In this document: piece after piece, positions 34,132 through 45,560 of the stretch
Layout of the letters: every line of letters begins with the position of its first letter
Position numbering within the stretch: the stretch's first letter is position 1
Assembly (NCBI RefSeq): GCF_004193775.1
Contig: NC_041009.1
Span: forward strand, 42,835,534 to 42,899,533
Direction: 5' to 3'
Length of the DNA: 64,000 bases
DNA from: Glycine soja
Lineage: Eukaryota; Streptophyta; Magnoliopsida; Fabales; Fabaceae
Made by a program: the position numbers and the translations under genes
Notes under the pieces: model-generated
The model's input: the letters and a program-made list of their open reading frames with translations, nothing else
Told to the model about the DNA's origin: nothing
Databases searched by the model: none

Positions 34132-35015
34132 ATATTTTAAGAGAATCAAGATTTGAGTTCACCTTAATAAAAAATATGTTGGACATTTTGTCTAAAAGAA
34201 ACTTCTATTAGACACACTACATGAAATGGCTTTCACTTATTTTAGTAGATCTTATGTGTACTTCAATAGACCATATTAAAAAATATTTTAAATTGTCTTA
34301 AGCAAATTATGTACTTTTTATATATTTTAAAATTAATCAAATTAATTTATATTATTAATATTTTTTTTTAATAAAAACATATAAATCTCATTTTCTATTT
34401 TTAATTTTCTGAAATAAAATAAAATAAATTATTTTAGTTTTTCTTTAAAATTACCAATATCAAATTTCAACAAAAATGAAAAAATCTCAAATTTTTTTCT
34501 CTTTAAACTCTAGCCTTGTATTTCATAAAATCTTTAAAATTTTATCAACTATATTTTTTAAAAAAACTTATAAAATTATTTTATATATCTGTAAATCTAG
34601 TATAAACTCTTAAATATTAAAATATTTTTTCATTTTAAATATTTAGAAATGAAACAATATATTTAAATCGTTTTAGATATATAAAAACTTATTAATAACA
34701 TGACCGAATTTAATTACTTAATTTGAAATAGGACTTAATTGGTATCAAAAATAACTTGAGATCAAAATTATACACAATACACGTTAAAGGAATCAAAAGT
34801 AAAATTAATTAATTAGTATTTCTAAAATTTAAAACTTTACTGTCATGATAATCATGATTTGACTTTACCTTCTAAAAAAATTAATGTCTTTTAACATTTT
34901 GTGTCCAAAAGAAACTTCTGTTAGACACACTATATGAAATGTCTTTCACACTTATAAATTTTAGTAGATCTTTTGTGTAATTTAGTACATTTAAAAATAA
35001 TGTATTAAAAAATAT
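34132..35015. repeat. direct repeat unit 1 right part, and unit 2
   Basis: 34132-34296 completes unit 1, and 34297-35015 is an uninterrupted second unit. The part TTCTATTAGACACACTACATG near 34204 recurs as TTCTGTTAGACACACTATATG near 34915, giving a tandem period of about 715-720 bp. Confidence 0.75.
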
Positions 35016-37172
35016 GTTTTTTTTATCTTTTTAATTTCTCTCTAACGTCTAATAAAAGACGTAATTGGCCTTTTCTTAATTTTACAGTGGAAACGAAAAA
35101 GCAGCTTTTGGTGATAGTTAAAGGTCATTTAACCATATCTATTTGCTCCACACATCCTCTTGCAATTTTTCTTTCAGTATTTTGTTTCTGATCTTGATCC
35201 TTATTATGCCGTAATATTCAATATGACATATGATAAATTGACTCAAAGGGTACCCAAATAAACCAAAAGACATTTCCTCCATATCCATCTTTAAATCAAA
35301 AAGCTGCGGACGGCGGTGCAAGGTTCCAATCTAATACTCTCTTTTATAATTGTTATGTTAATGAGTTCTTAGTTGAATATTAGATTTTGGATAAGCAAAT
35401 TATCTGTTGCTTTTCTTTTTTGTTTTAGTTTTTTTAAAATTCAGACACAAGATATAACAAGTTAACATTCAAGAGTGCGTGAGAACTTAAATTATCTTTA
35501 CCTTCCGGCTGGTGCATATGCATGGCATACAGACATAATATAATTCTTAAGATTCAAAGGGTTCATTGCAAATAAAATAAAAGATATTTCAGGGATGATT
35601 TCATTAAAAATAGTGAAACTAATTAAAATGAATTATCTTATATTTTGAATCATTGTACATGAGTTGTTTTAGGTCTATATTTGAGTTTGTATATATGGAG
35701 TAAATTTTAATAGCCTTACACATCATCGAAAACAATTTGAAGTAAAGAACATAAATATTTAACTAGAACCAAAGTGCGTAGTTAATTAATACAAATAGCA
35801 AGTGCAAAGATATTCAAGCTGTCATTATAAATGCTCAAGTTTTCAATGCAAATATGAAAATAAAACTAGTAATTTGGCTGACGTAATCCATATCATCATC
35901 TTATCATCGTGGTGTCAACATTGCCAGTAGGTGCAAAGCTATGCAGGACAAACAATAAATGGTCCATTACCTAACAGAAGACTTTGAAGCCCTCTTCTCA
36001 CATTTTTGATTTATATCCTTAGTTGGTTTTAACCATTATTGTTATTCTTTGTTTGAACCTCAGCATGATATTATGGTTTTCATTGTAGCAATCTCTTCCA
36101 ATGTTATGATATATAACTTGAAAGAAGTGGAGTAGAACGATGTTATTAGTAGCCTGTGAAAAATGGATGAGACCGAGAGTGGCACCCTCTAATTCTATGT
36201 CTAACAATGCCAGGCATCTTAGTTGAGTCGATGTTATTGAAGAATAAAAGATTTTGCAACTGTAGCATTGGAACATGTGAAAATAATACATATTTCGATG
36301 GAACATCTCTATCCTTACAATCTTTAGTGATGATTTTATAAGACTATCGTGGCGGCAAAATATACATTTGACGAAATTCCCTAAACTATATATCCAACCC
36401 TAAACTATGAATCCAACTGCTTCATATATAGTAAGAAGATCATTTGACGGGTTGTGATAATTATTTAATGAAGTTACCAATTCATTAACATCTGTTCATA
36501 TAGTTTTTCTAGTTATAATTTCAAAGGTTTGGACGATTTATATTTTCTCGTTTAAGTTTTTGTGTACTCATATAGTTTAGTCAAGGATCGGACCTTGAGG
36601 TACCCTTTTCATATATACAAGTTAATGCCTAGCTAAAATGATTCAAAGATTCATACTTATCGCTATACCTTACCATTCATAAAGTCAATGCAATTATACA
36701 TATGGTAAACCACTTACACTAGCTTTATGCACCACTTGCACTTGAAAATGACTGAATGATCGATACTGTTTTCAACATATTTTTGTTATTAATTGAAATT
36801 TCTTGAAAACACAGTATTGTGACTCATTTGAAATATCTTTAGACCCACATTATCACACACATATATAAATCTTATAGGAAATACTTATTTATATATTTTA
36901 GAAAAGATATATAATATATATTAAAATAAAATATTTATTTTTAAAATTTGTATAAAATAAATTATAAACTTAATCTACTAAATATGAACTATATATCAAC
37001 CCAAACAGTAAAATTTATAAAATTCAATATCCATAAAAATAAAAATAAAACTTTGACCAAAATTTGTTTAACAATTAATATTTAATATTTCTAGGGCAAG
37101 TGGATCTATGCAAACACATTGATCAAATAAAGCCCTAAAAGTCTTTTTTCTGTGTTCCCACGAAAAAACTTC
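35016..37172. other. AT-rich intergenic region
   Basis: No recognisable gene or element was found. The right end is the promoter of the SAUR gene. Confidence 0.5.
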
Positions 37173-37180
37173 TATAAATA
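37173..37180 (+). promoter_or_regulatory. TATA box of the SAUR gene
   Basis: TATAAATA lies 62 nt before the ATG, a usual distance for SAUR genes, which have short leaders and no introns. Confidence 0.75.
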
Positions 37181-37242
37181 TTGCTTCCAGAGATTAATTA
37201 AGTAGAAAGCAGGATAAAAAGAGATCAAATAGCAGCAAGGAG

Positions 37243-37470
37243 ATGGAAGAAGCTCGAAGTCGCAGAGGGTACGTTCCAGTGCTTGTGGGCACAGGGAAAG
37301 AAGGCATGGATGAGAAGATTTGGGTAACCATCAAAGCAATTCAGCATCTCACCATTGTTGAGTTACTGGAGCAGTCTGCAAAGGAGTATGGATACCAAAA
37401 TGGCTTGCTCAAAATCTCATGTGATGCTGACAAATTCAAGGTCATACTTCACAACATATGCAAGAAATAG
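37243..37470 (+). CDS. SAUR-like auxin-responsive small protein
   Basis: An intronless 75-residue frame begins with ATG after a good TATA box. The core matches the SAUR domain: RRGYVPVLVGTG near the start, then HLTIVELLEQSAKEYGYQNG, LLKISCDADKFKVIL, and a short C-terminus. In the family the equivalents are GYVPVLVG, LL..A.EEFGY, and L.IPCD...F. SAURs are induced by auxin; many inhibit PP2C-D phosphatases and so activate plasma-membrane H+-ATPase and cell expansion. At 75 residues it is a short SAUR (most are 80-150) with a reduced N-terminus. No auxin-response element was checked beyond the TATA box. Confidence 0.85.
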   Translation: MEEARSRRGYVPVLVGTGKEGMDEKIWVTIKAIQHLTIVELLEQSAKEYGYQNGLLKISCDADKFKVILHNICKK

Positions 37471-39568
37471 TGCTCTCTCTCACACACACACTTGTGCATC
37501 TATGTATGTGTGTAAGTCAGAACAACATTTCTCAGTATATATGTACATATATAATGTTTTGTTTTGGAAAATTGAAACATATAAATATATATGGATACAA
37601 ATGTGGAATTTCTAGAAACTACACTTGAGATTTTGTTTACAACTGCAAGTTTGAGCACAATATTAAAATTCTAGAAGTCTGTTTATCTATCTCTATCTAT
37701 AATACTAGATCGTTTAGCCTTAATTATTACCGGCTAGCTAGCTAGTTTATGTTTTGTATCTGTGTTTAGCAGTGTTCACATACGATTTTTTGGTCATGGG
37801 AGATGGGATGTGTATACCTTAATTTCAGTTGAAGATGGAAATAGGCAATTAAGTCTCTTTGGATTCCAAGTCAATTGATTAAAAGGAAAAATGAAAAAAC
37901 AAAAACAACCATTCGGCCGCCACATCCTTATTTTTAATAAACCACTATTTTTTTGCTGTAACAAATGTTTAACTTTGGATAGAAAACATTATCCGCAAAT
38001 ATTCCTGGTATTTACGATTCCACTGTGATTGAAACAAACAATGTTTTTTATTTTGAAATTTAAACCTCCGTTTTGTAAATCAGTTGATGTCATGCTTGAA
38101 CATTTCAGCCGATTGGTGACTAGATTTCCTAAGCCAAATATTATCCCAACAGGTCTACTTTTCACCCTTCTTAACATTGTACATATTTGGTAGAGAGGAA
38201 TGTAAACGAATGAGAATGTAACGAAGTCAAAGTAAGGCGAAAATGAGATTGTTTGATAGAGATAAATGAGAGTGAAATAAAGTTAAAATATTTAAATTAA
38301 AGTGATTAAATAAGTAATAATAGAAAAATCCAATTAATATCCAATGGTTTTAAACTATCACAAGTCATTTTTAAAGAAATTAAATTAAAAAATATTTTTT
38401 ATAAAAAAAATTTCACAATGATACCAACGCAAAGAAAGTGAGGGAAAAAAAGTAACTTTTTAAAAATTTGAGGTAATAATAAAAATAAATTTTTTTAAGG
38501 ACTAAAAAATAATCACTCAATTTTAAAGAATAAAAAAATATTTAAATCAAAAAATAAATGAGTTGATCATATTTATTTCTTGAAACTTAAATCATGCAAG
38601 ATTTTTTAATTTAAGTATGCTTTAAATTATTTATCGTAATATATAAAATCAAAATCTACAAAATATTTAATGATTTAATCAGTATATTTAATTGTTATAT
38701 TCAGCTAGGTTATTATAATTATATACTTTTATCAATTAATAAATAAAATAAAAAAATTAAATGCATTTTAACGAGAAATAAATCAATGAGCTGAGGTACC
38801 GTCACACATGACATCTGCCTAGTGGCAAAATCACCATTTATAATAATATATTTGATAATTGGCGTAATATAATAATTTACTGTCAAGATTATCATTATAA
38901 TACATATAAATATTATAAATTAGTATAAATTAATGAGATAACGATAATAAATATAAAAAATGACCATAAAGTCTATTATTTTTTTTATTATTCGTTACGT
39001 TAGTATTTAAGGTAACATAAAAAAACCGTTATTACAAAACCAGACAAGTTAATATGCTTAATTAAAAAATACCTCTTATTAAAACCTAGCCTAAATCCAT
39101 TATTCAAAAGAAGGAAATAGGAAGCAGATACGGAAAATTAAGCCATAGGAATCAACATTTATTTATTCACCATTTTAGGATACAAAAGTCTGGACAAGCT
39201 TATATAAGATGTGCACACTATGCAACAGTAGAAGTAGAAACGGTGCTTGGCAGCAAAGCTTAAAGGCCTTCAAATTTAAACTACGTATACATTTGCTGCT
39301 TTGGATATTTCATTGCTGTAAGAAAAGATGCAGAAAGTTGCATCTGAAACAAGGTATTTTGTTTGCAGCGGGAAGGAGAATTTGTAAGGTGCTGATGATG
39401 TAAAACTAAACTAATTTAGTTTTGGTTTCTAATTATAATAAATCCAGTATCGGGCAGTAAAAAAAAAATCAATATTTGCTTATAAAAAAGAAGAAGAAAA
39501 AAAGAATCCGAATATCAGTATTCTCAATATTTCGAATTCTATTCCCTGAACAAATATAAATTAACTTA
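37471..39568. other. AT-rich intergenic region
   Basis: No recognisable gene was found. The first 200 nt are likely the SAUR 3' UTR. Confidence 0.5.
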
Positions 39569-40205
39569 ATGCCACATTCTAAAGAGAGTGAATTTCTTTT
39601 CTTTTGCCCTATATTGTGGTTCTTCTTTTTGTTCCCAACTCAGATACATATTTTATTTACTTACCCGATTCCCATGTGTCGTGTTGTTACCTCATATCTG
39701 CTTTTGTTCTTAGCTACGTGCATGCTTGCTCTTCTAAACACGATATGGCTTGCCTTACCGAAACCTTTTACAATTTTCGGTTGCATAATGGGAATTTGCT
39801 TATGGTTTTGCATAACAATGCTTGCATTACATGATGAGAGGAGAGGGGGAGAATCTCAAAGTACACGAGTGGAAGACATTGAGTCTGATAATATACAAAA
39901 TTTTCTCCCAACATTTCAAAACACACGAATTCGAGACATTGAATTTGGTGATACAGTACTTTCTTTTGCCCCTAGAGCACATATTGCTAGGCTGGCCATT
40001 AGAACCTTGCCCCTGTTATATGCTTTCCTGGCGATGAAACCAATGGATCATGATATGATTGTCCTATTTGTATAGAAGAATTAATTCAACCATTTGGAGT
40101 GTGTCCTTGAATTTCATTTGTCCCGCTTTAATTTTTTTTGGTTACTTGGTGGAAAAACTAGTTGTCCAATTTGTCGTAAGGAATTGTCTACTACTATCAA
40201 CTAGA
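39569..40205 (+). pseudogene. membrane-anchored RING-H2 type gene, frameshifted
   Basis: The ATG frame (168 codons, to 40075) has two or three hydrophobic N-terminal segments (about residues 8-32, 38-60, 68-86) and a soluble part ending in LLYAFLAMKPMDHD. In another frame, starting at the same place, the sequence reads DCPICIEELIQPFGVCP. After one more frame change it continues EFHLSRF..W, then GGKTSCPICRKELSTTIN and a stop at about 40205. CPIC...CPIC is a RING finger; the expected middle Cys/His (C-x-H-x2-H/C) is only partly kept (FHLSRF instead of FHLSC). At least two frameshifts separate the membrane part from the zinc finger. RING-H2 proteins of this layout are usually ubiquitin ligases. 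An undetected intron or sequencing error is the alternative. Confidence 0.7.
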
Positions 40206-40512
40206 GGCACATGGTAAGATATCATCATCTTTCATGTTCATGTTGTTTCATTGTTGTCATTAATCTGTCGAGGATTTCGGAGGAACGTGAAGCCTATATA
40301 TAATGTTTTTATGCATATGTAATCTCAAAAGAGTTCCTAGCTGCATGGATTTTATGCATTCCAATTTTCACTTTGGCATTATTATGTGAGAATCAATCTT
40401 TCCTTGTAGTTGGAATATTGTGGTGTGTTTGATTTAAGGTTAAGTTGAACCAGCACACATTCACATTACATTTTGTAAGAAGTGAAAATTCGTAGCTTTT
40501 AATGGCATCTCC

Positions 40513-40684
40513 TTAATTACTCTGCCTAATTCCCATACAATCAGCCCATAAATGGTAAAAACACTCTAAGGGAGGCACTTCCAGCAAATGAAGGCCTAAT
40601 TCGAAATTATGCGCCTTTACTGCTAACCATTCTGCAACTACATTATGCATCCTAGGGCTAGGCATTAACCATACATAGAGCTAC
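40513..40684 (-). pseudogene. LINE relic: C-terminal end of the RNase H-like domain
   Basis: The minus strand reads LYVWLMPSPRMHNVVAEWLA, then VKAHNFELGLHLLEVPP, then LECFYHLWADCMGIRQSN and a stop. The pattern V(A)EWLA ... GLHLLEVPP ... W.D.MG is the usual C-terminus of plant LINE RNase H-like domains. Upstream sequence is degraded. Confidence 0.55.
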
Positions 40685-41206
40685 AAAAATTTATATCAAG
40701 CAATCACCCCGAAAATCCAATCAGAAAGTATTTCATCTTTTACGTGTGGGTTCCATTGGGAGAAATATTCATATTGAGTAACAACTATTCTTTCAGTGAA
40801 CATTGTGAATAATGTGCACCAATGTCCCTTGTCACCAATAATCCAATCATATGCTTACATGTACCTCATTTGAAAATTGAATTAATTTAATCTTATCAAA
40901 TCTTTTTTGGGGAATTATTCTAATTAAATCTAATAAAATATTATCTAATTAATTCTAAATTAATCCAATCAAATCTAATAAAATGATATCACTAAATATA
41001 GAGACATACTTATTTCTAAAATATATTAGTGTATTAAGTATTAACTCATGTATTGTGCAAGGCTAAAATTATATCTTATGTTTTAATGTATTAATTTCTC
41101 AATTATTTTTAAATATAAATATTAATAACCAAAAAAATATTATATTTTACAATTATTGGTTTGTTTAAAAAGAATATGTTCCCATCATAAAGAAAAAATG
41201 ACTGAC

Positions 41207-41339
<133 letters not shown>

Positions 41340-43679
41340 GTGTATTTGAATTTACAATAAGTAAGTCCTTTATTTAAACATCGATCTTAATTAGTATTCA
41401 GTTCTTAATAATATGCCTAACAGTGAAACTCGGTAAACACACTCAGACACACTCGATACATTTCTATAGGAAGATGCCAAAGTGATAGTAAAGGTGGCCA
41501 TTTTACTCAATATAGTGTTTGATGTTTTTAACATGAATTCTCTATACGCTTTGACTGTCTTTATTTTTTAAAAAGGCTACTCCTTCGATGCACGTTGTGA
41601 ATAACGTCCATCCAGCAACCCAATACAAATGAAAGCAAGAGTTCGTTCTTGTTCCGTAGTCAAATTCTTGTATAAGGGTGGAATATTCAGTCATTACATT
41701 ATAGATATAAAATATATTCATCAATTGTTAATTAATCTTTAGAAGAAAAAAAAAGGTTATAACTGACCATTTTTAGTACACTTCCAAATTCCAACATTTT
41801 TTACATGTAATCAAATAATGGTATCAAAAGTGTTAAGATATTAACATTTTTCAGAATTTTCAGAATTAATATTTTAATATTTCCAAAATTATATTTTGAA
41901 AAGGAGTATTTTTTTAGAAAATAAATAAAAATTCAGGATGTATTTAACAATTACCACCCGCGAAACCAATTTAATCGCTCAATTTTTTTTCTCACATGTA
42001 GGAGCCCAAAATATGACCGGGAGTTGCTATCTTCATTCACAAAATTTCTATTCTCACTACCTAGACAGGTGACTTTTTATAAAAATCCAAAAATACCCTT
42101 CTAAGTAAGTATGATTCCATTGTACATTTGCGCAATGAAAAGATACTCCTGTTGCAATGTACGTGGTGCCAAAAAATAGACAACAAAAATGTGATTTGTG
42201 TATTTTGTTAACAAAATAATATTTTCGTTGTGTAAGTTTTTTTTACCTCCACTTATATAATGGAAATATGTTTCCATTTTTTTTAATTTTAAAAAAATAT
42301 TATTAATTATAGATATAAGTTAGCTTTTTAATATCTCTTGAATCAATTATGATACATATTGTCTTAATAATGACACACATTACCTTTTTAATAATAATAG
42401 AATTAATTTTTGTATAAATTACCTTTTTAATTTAAATTTGAATTAATGATGACACAAATTATCTTTTTTAATTTTAATCAAATTAATTAAAATACAAATT
42501 GGTATAATAATTAGCATCATAACTAATTTGATTATTATTAATAGAATCAATCAATTGTTCTTAATAAAAGTATTTCACTTTATAATTAATTTGATTATTT
42601 TTATAAATAGTAACTTTTATCTAATTATTTCAATTTTAATTAGAAACGATAATTTATATCATCATTAATTTGATTTCTTAAAAAAAGTAACTTAAATCTA
42701 TAATTAATATAAAAAAATATTAATAAAGACCAAATGATATAAGAAGTCTCAAAATTTGGCCAAACAAATACGAGAACATACAGAAACATGAAAGCGTCAC
42801 TTCCTAAATCCATTCGTAATATTCTACAGACACAACACAAGGCATCCCCTCTATTCATATTTCCTTGAGTCTCTTGAGTTTATCCTTTTTTCTTTTTCTT
42901 TGTCTTCTTCACGTATAGCTTCGACTTGTTGGAGATAGTCGCTTCACGTATGTCACGCTCGTTGCTGATTCGTTGTGATGTTGGACAATGTGATGTGTGT
43001 CAATTTTTTTTTAAAAATTATTGGTATCTAAATATTATATAATTGGTATCTAAAACTTTTAAGTAGATTTAATGTTGATGATTCATGGATTCAGCGAATT
43101 CACTAGATTCTCTAATTTCTACATATGAATTTGTATGCCAGTTGGGTTTCAGTTTTAATGATAAATTTTAATTACCTTATTCCACTTACAACACCGTGCC
43201 TAGTATCAACCAAGTATAAAGAAGAGAATTCAATATGACATGGTTCTGCAATCTGCATATTGCATGAAGGAGTCAAATGAATTTTATGTGAAGAATAGAC
43301 TCTTATGTAGGAGCTCTCTTCATAGTTTCTAGTATAACATGTACAGGATTTAATTTTGTTCGTAGACCTGGTTCCTATCCCTTTTTATTTTAATGAATAA
43401 TTGGTGCTTTGTACTTTCATGGAAAAAAAAATGCTCCAATCTCAACAGCATAAACCACTGCTTTATCAGTAAGGCCTAGGATCAGTTCTACTATTTTTAT
43501 CAATAAGGACTAGTATCTGTTCTATTCTCTTTAGATCACTAAAATGGAATGTCACCACAGTAAGGTATAAACTGAGTCACTGAATTTTATAGCATATGTC
43601 ATTGATTATATGTATTTTTCTGTTCTTCATCTTTTCATTTTTATTTTCTGTATTTAGTTGCCTAGTTTAACTCTATGTT

Positions 43680-45290
43680 GGCTTCGAATTGTCTACTATC
43701 ATCAAACGTGGTTATCCTTTTTCTTTTGTTGAACATGAAATAGTTAGGGATTTGTTTTGTTTTTTCAACCCACGTGCTAAAACAATATGTAGAAACACAT
43801 CAAAGTCAAAGGTTTTGAAGAGATATAGGAAAGAAAAAAAATTCTCAAATGTCACTTACAATATATTCTAGACAAATTTGTATAACTTTTGACCAGTGGT
43901 CATCAATCACTACCAATTAGTATATGGTATTGGTTGCACACTATAATATTACTAAGGGTTGGGAGTTGCAAAAAAAGGTGTTAGTTTTCTTTCACTTTCC
44001 TCCACTTCATTGTGGTGCTAATTTGGGCGAGAAGCTATTGAGTCTTTGAAAAGAGTGGGGTATTGATAAAAAAAATATTCACAATTACTTTAGATGATGC
44101 TTCTAACAATGACACAATGGTAAAAATATTGAAGAAACATCCATCATTTGGGTTAGGATTGGTAGCTATATAATGGAGATTATTTTCATATTAAGTGTGG
44201 GGCACGTATTCAAAATTTTATTGTTCACGAGGATCTGAAGGTGATCAACGACTCTTTGATAAAAATTTGAGAGTGTGAAATATATTAGGGGTTCAAATGC
44301 ACCAAAGTCAAAGTTTGCATCATTTTTAGGACAACTTTCACATATGATGACATCTAAGCAAGTTCATCAAGATGTGCCTAAAGATGAAATTCCACATATT
44401 TCATGCTTGAAAGTGCTATAGATTTTTGATCATGAAGCCTTTACCCTCCTAAAAAATATGGATCCCTATTTTGATAATGGTTTATTAGAAAAGGAGTGGG
44501 TGGAGGTAGAAAAATTAGCAAAGTTTTTGAAACCATTTTATGATATCACCACTCTTTTCTTAGGTGGCACTTATCCAACCGCTGACCTCCATTTTTATAG
44601 TGTGTGGAGTATACAAATTAATATTAAGGAAGTTTTGCATGCTTTTTTCATGATGAGTTTGAAAATGCAAATCAAATATGTTGCATGAGTAGAAAAATAA
44701 AGATAAAATTTGAAAAATATTGGGATTCCTATAGTGATATAAGTTGCAATTTATTGAATACTGTTATGTGAAGTTTTGTAAGGAAGTCAAGAGGGTGTGA
44801 GATTGGCCAAAAAGGTTTATGATAAGTAAGGTTTTTTTTCTTTCAAAAGTATCTTAATTTCTCACCAAATGAGGCAAATTTTTCATGCTCACATTGATCT
44901 AGTTGAGGTAGTCCAAGCATTATATCATCAAGCCATTTGGAGAGTTTTGGAAGCTTTCAAAGCAAGTCATGTGCATCATCAAGGAAAGAAACTGATTTGG
45001 AAGCTTATTTGCTTGAAGATAAACTTGATCATAAGCAGTATGTTGATTTGGATGTTTTGGAGTATTAGAAATCAAATGAAAGGAAATATCCTAAACTTTC
45101 TTTGATTGCACGAGATGTTTTAAGTATACTGATTAATTACCACAGTTGCGTCACAATCAACATTTAGCATTGGTAGACATATACTTAACAAGTATCGAAG
45201 TTTTGTTTTGCCTGAAAATGTTGAAGCATTAGTATGTTTAAATGATTGGTTTCATGGAACTCCAAGCTAGTATCCACCAACTTTGATAAG
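43680..45290 (+). pseudogene. hAT-family transposase relic (RICESLEEPER/DAYSLEEPER-like)
   Basis: Pieces in several frames give ordered hAT transposase segments: IIKRGYPFSFVEHEIVRDLF (43694), a TKGWELQKKVL region (about 43950), TLDDASNNDTM-like sequence (about 44092), EWVEVEKLAKFLKPFYDITT and GGTYPTADLHF (44494-44600), DLEAYLLEDKLDH (about 44995), ERKYPKLSLIARDVLS (about 45079), and the dimerisation region [28 protein letters not shown] (about 45157-45245). Many stops and frameshifts are present, and the zinc-finger BED N-terminus is missing. Terminal inverted repeats and an 8-bp duplication were not found. Confidence 0.8.
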
Positions 45291-45329
45291 AGATTACTTA
45301 GATCGTTTTCAAAACAGGTAAAAAAAAAA

Positions 45330-45560
45330 AAAAAGAACTTGACCTTAACTGTAAAATGTTAATAGAACCAAAATTATCAAAAAGAGTGTGACCCTAATTG
45401 TAATATGCCGATAGAACCAAGTTCTTAACCCAAGAATAAAAGAAAAACTCTCACAGGAGAGGAACTCTCAAATTTCACTAATCTCCAAACTCTACCTTTG
45501 GAGAGAGTACAAGAGTTTCATATTTATAGGCTAATCTTAAAATGCTAGAATAAATCTCCA
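45330..45560 (-). other. possible LTR fragment
   Basis: On the minus strand, CCTATAAATATGAAACTCTT is followed by CT-rich leader-like DNA. It ends in a diverged direct repeat (GACC.TAA.TGTAA.ATG...ATAGAACCAA at about 45342 and 45390). This layout resembles LTR U3/R sequence. Ends, primer site and partner were not found. Confidence 0.3.

Noticed and set aside
39209..39403. 64-codon Cys/Arg-rich frame
   Set aside because: No start context, no family resemblance and no neighbouring exon signals.
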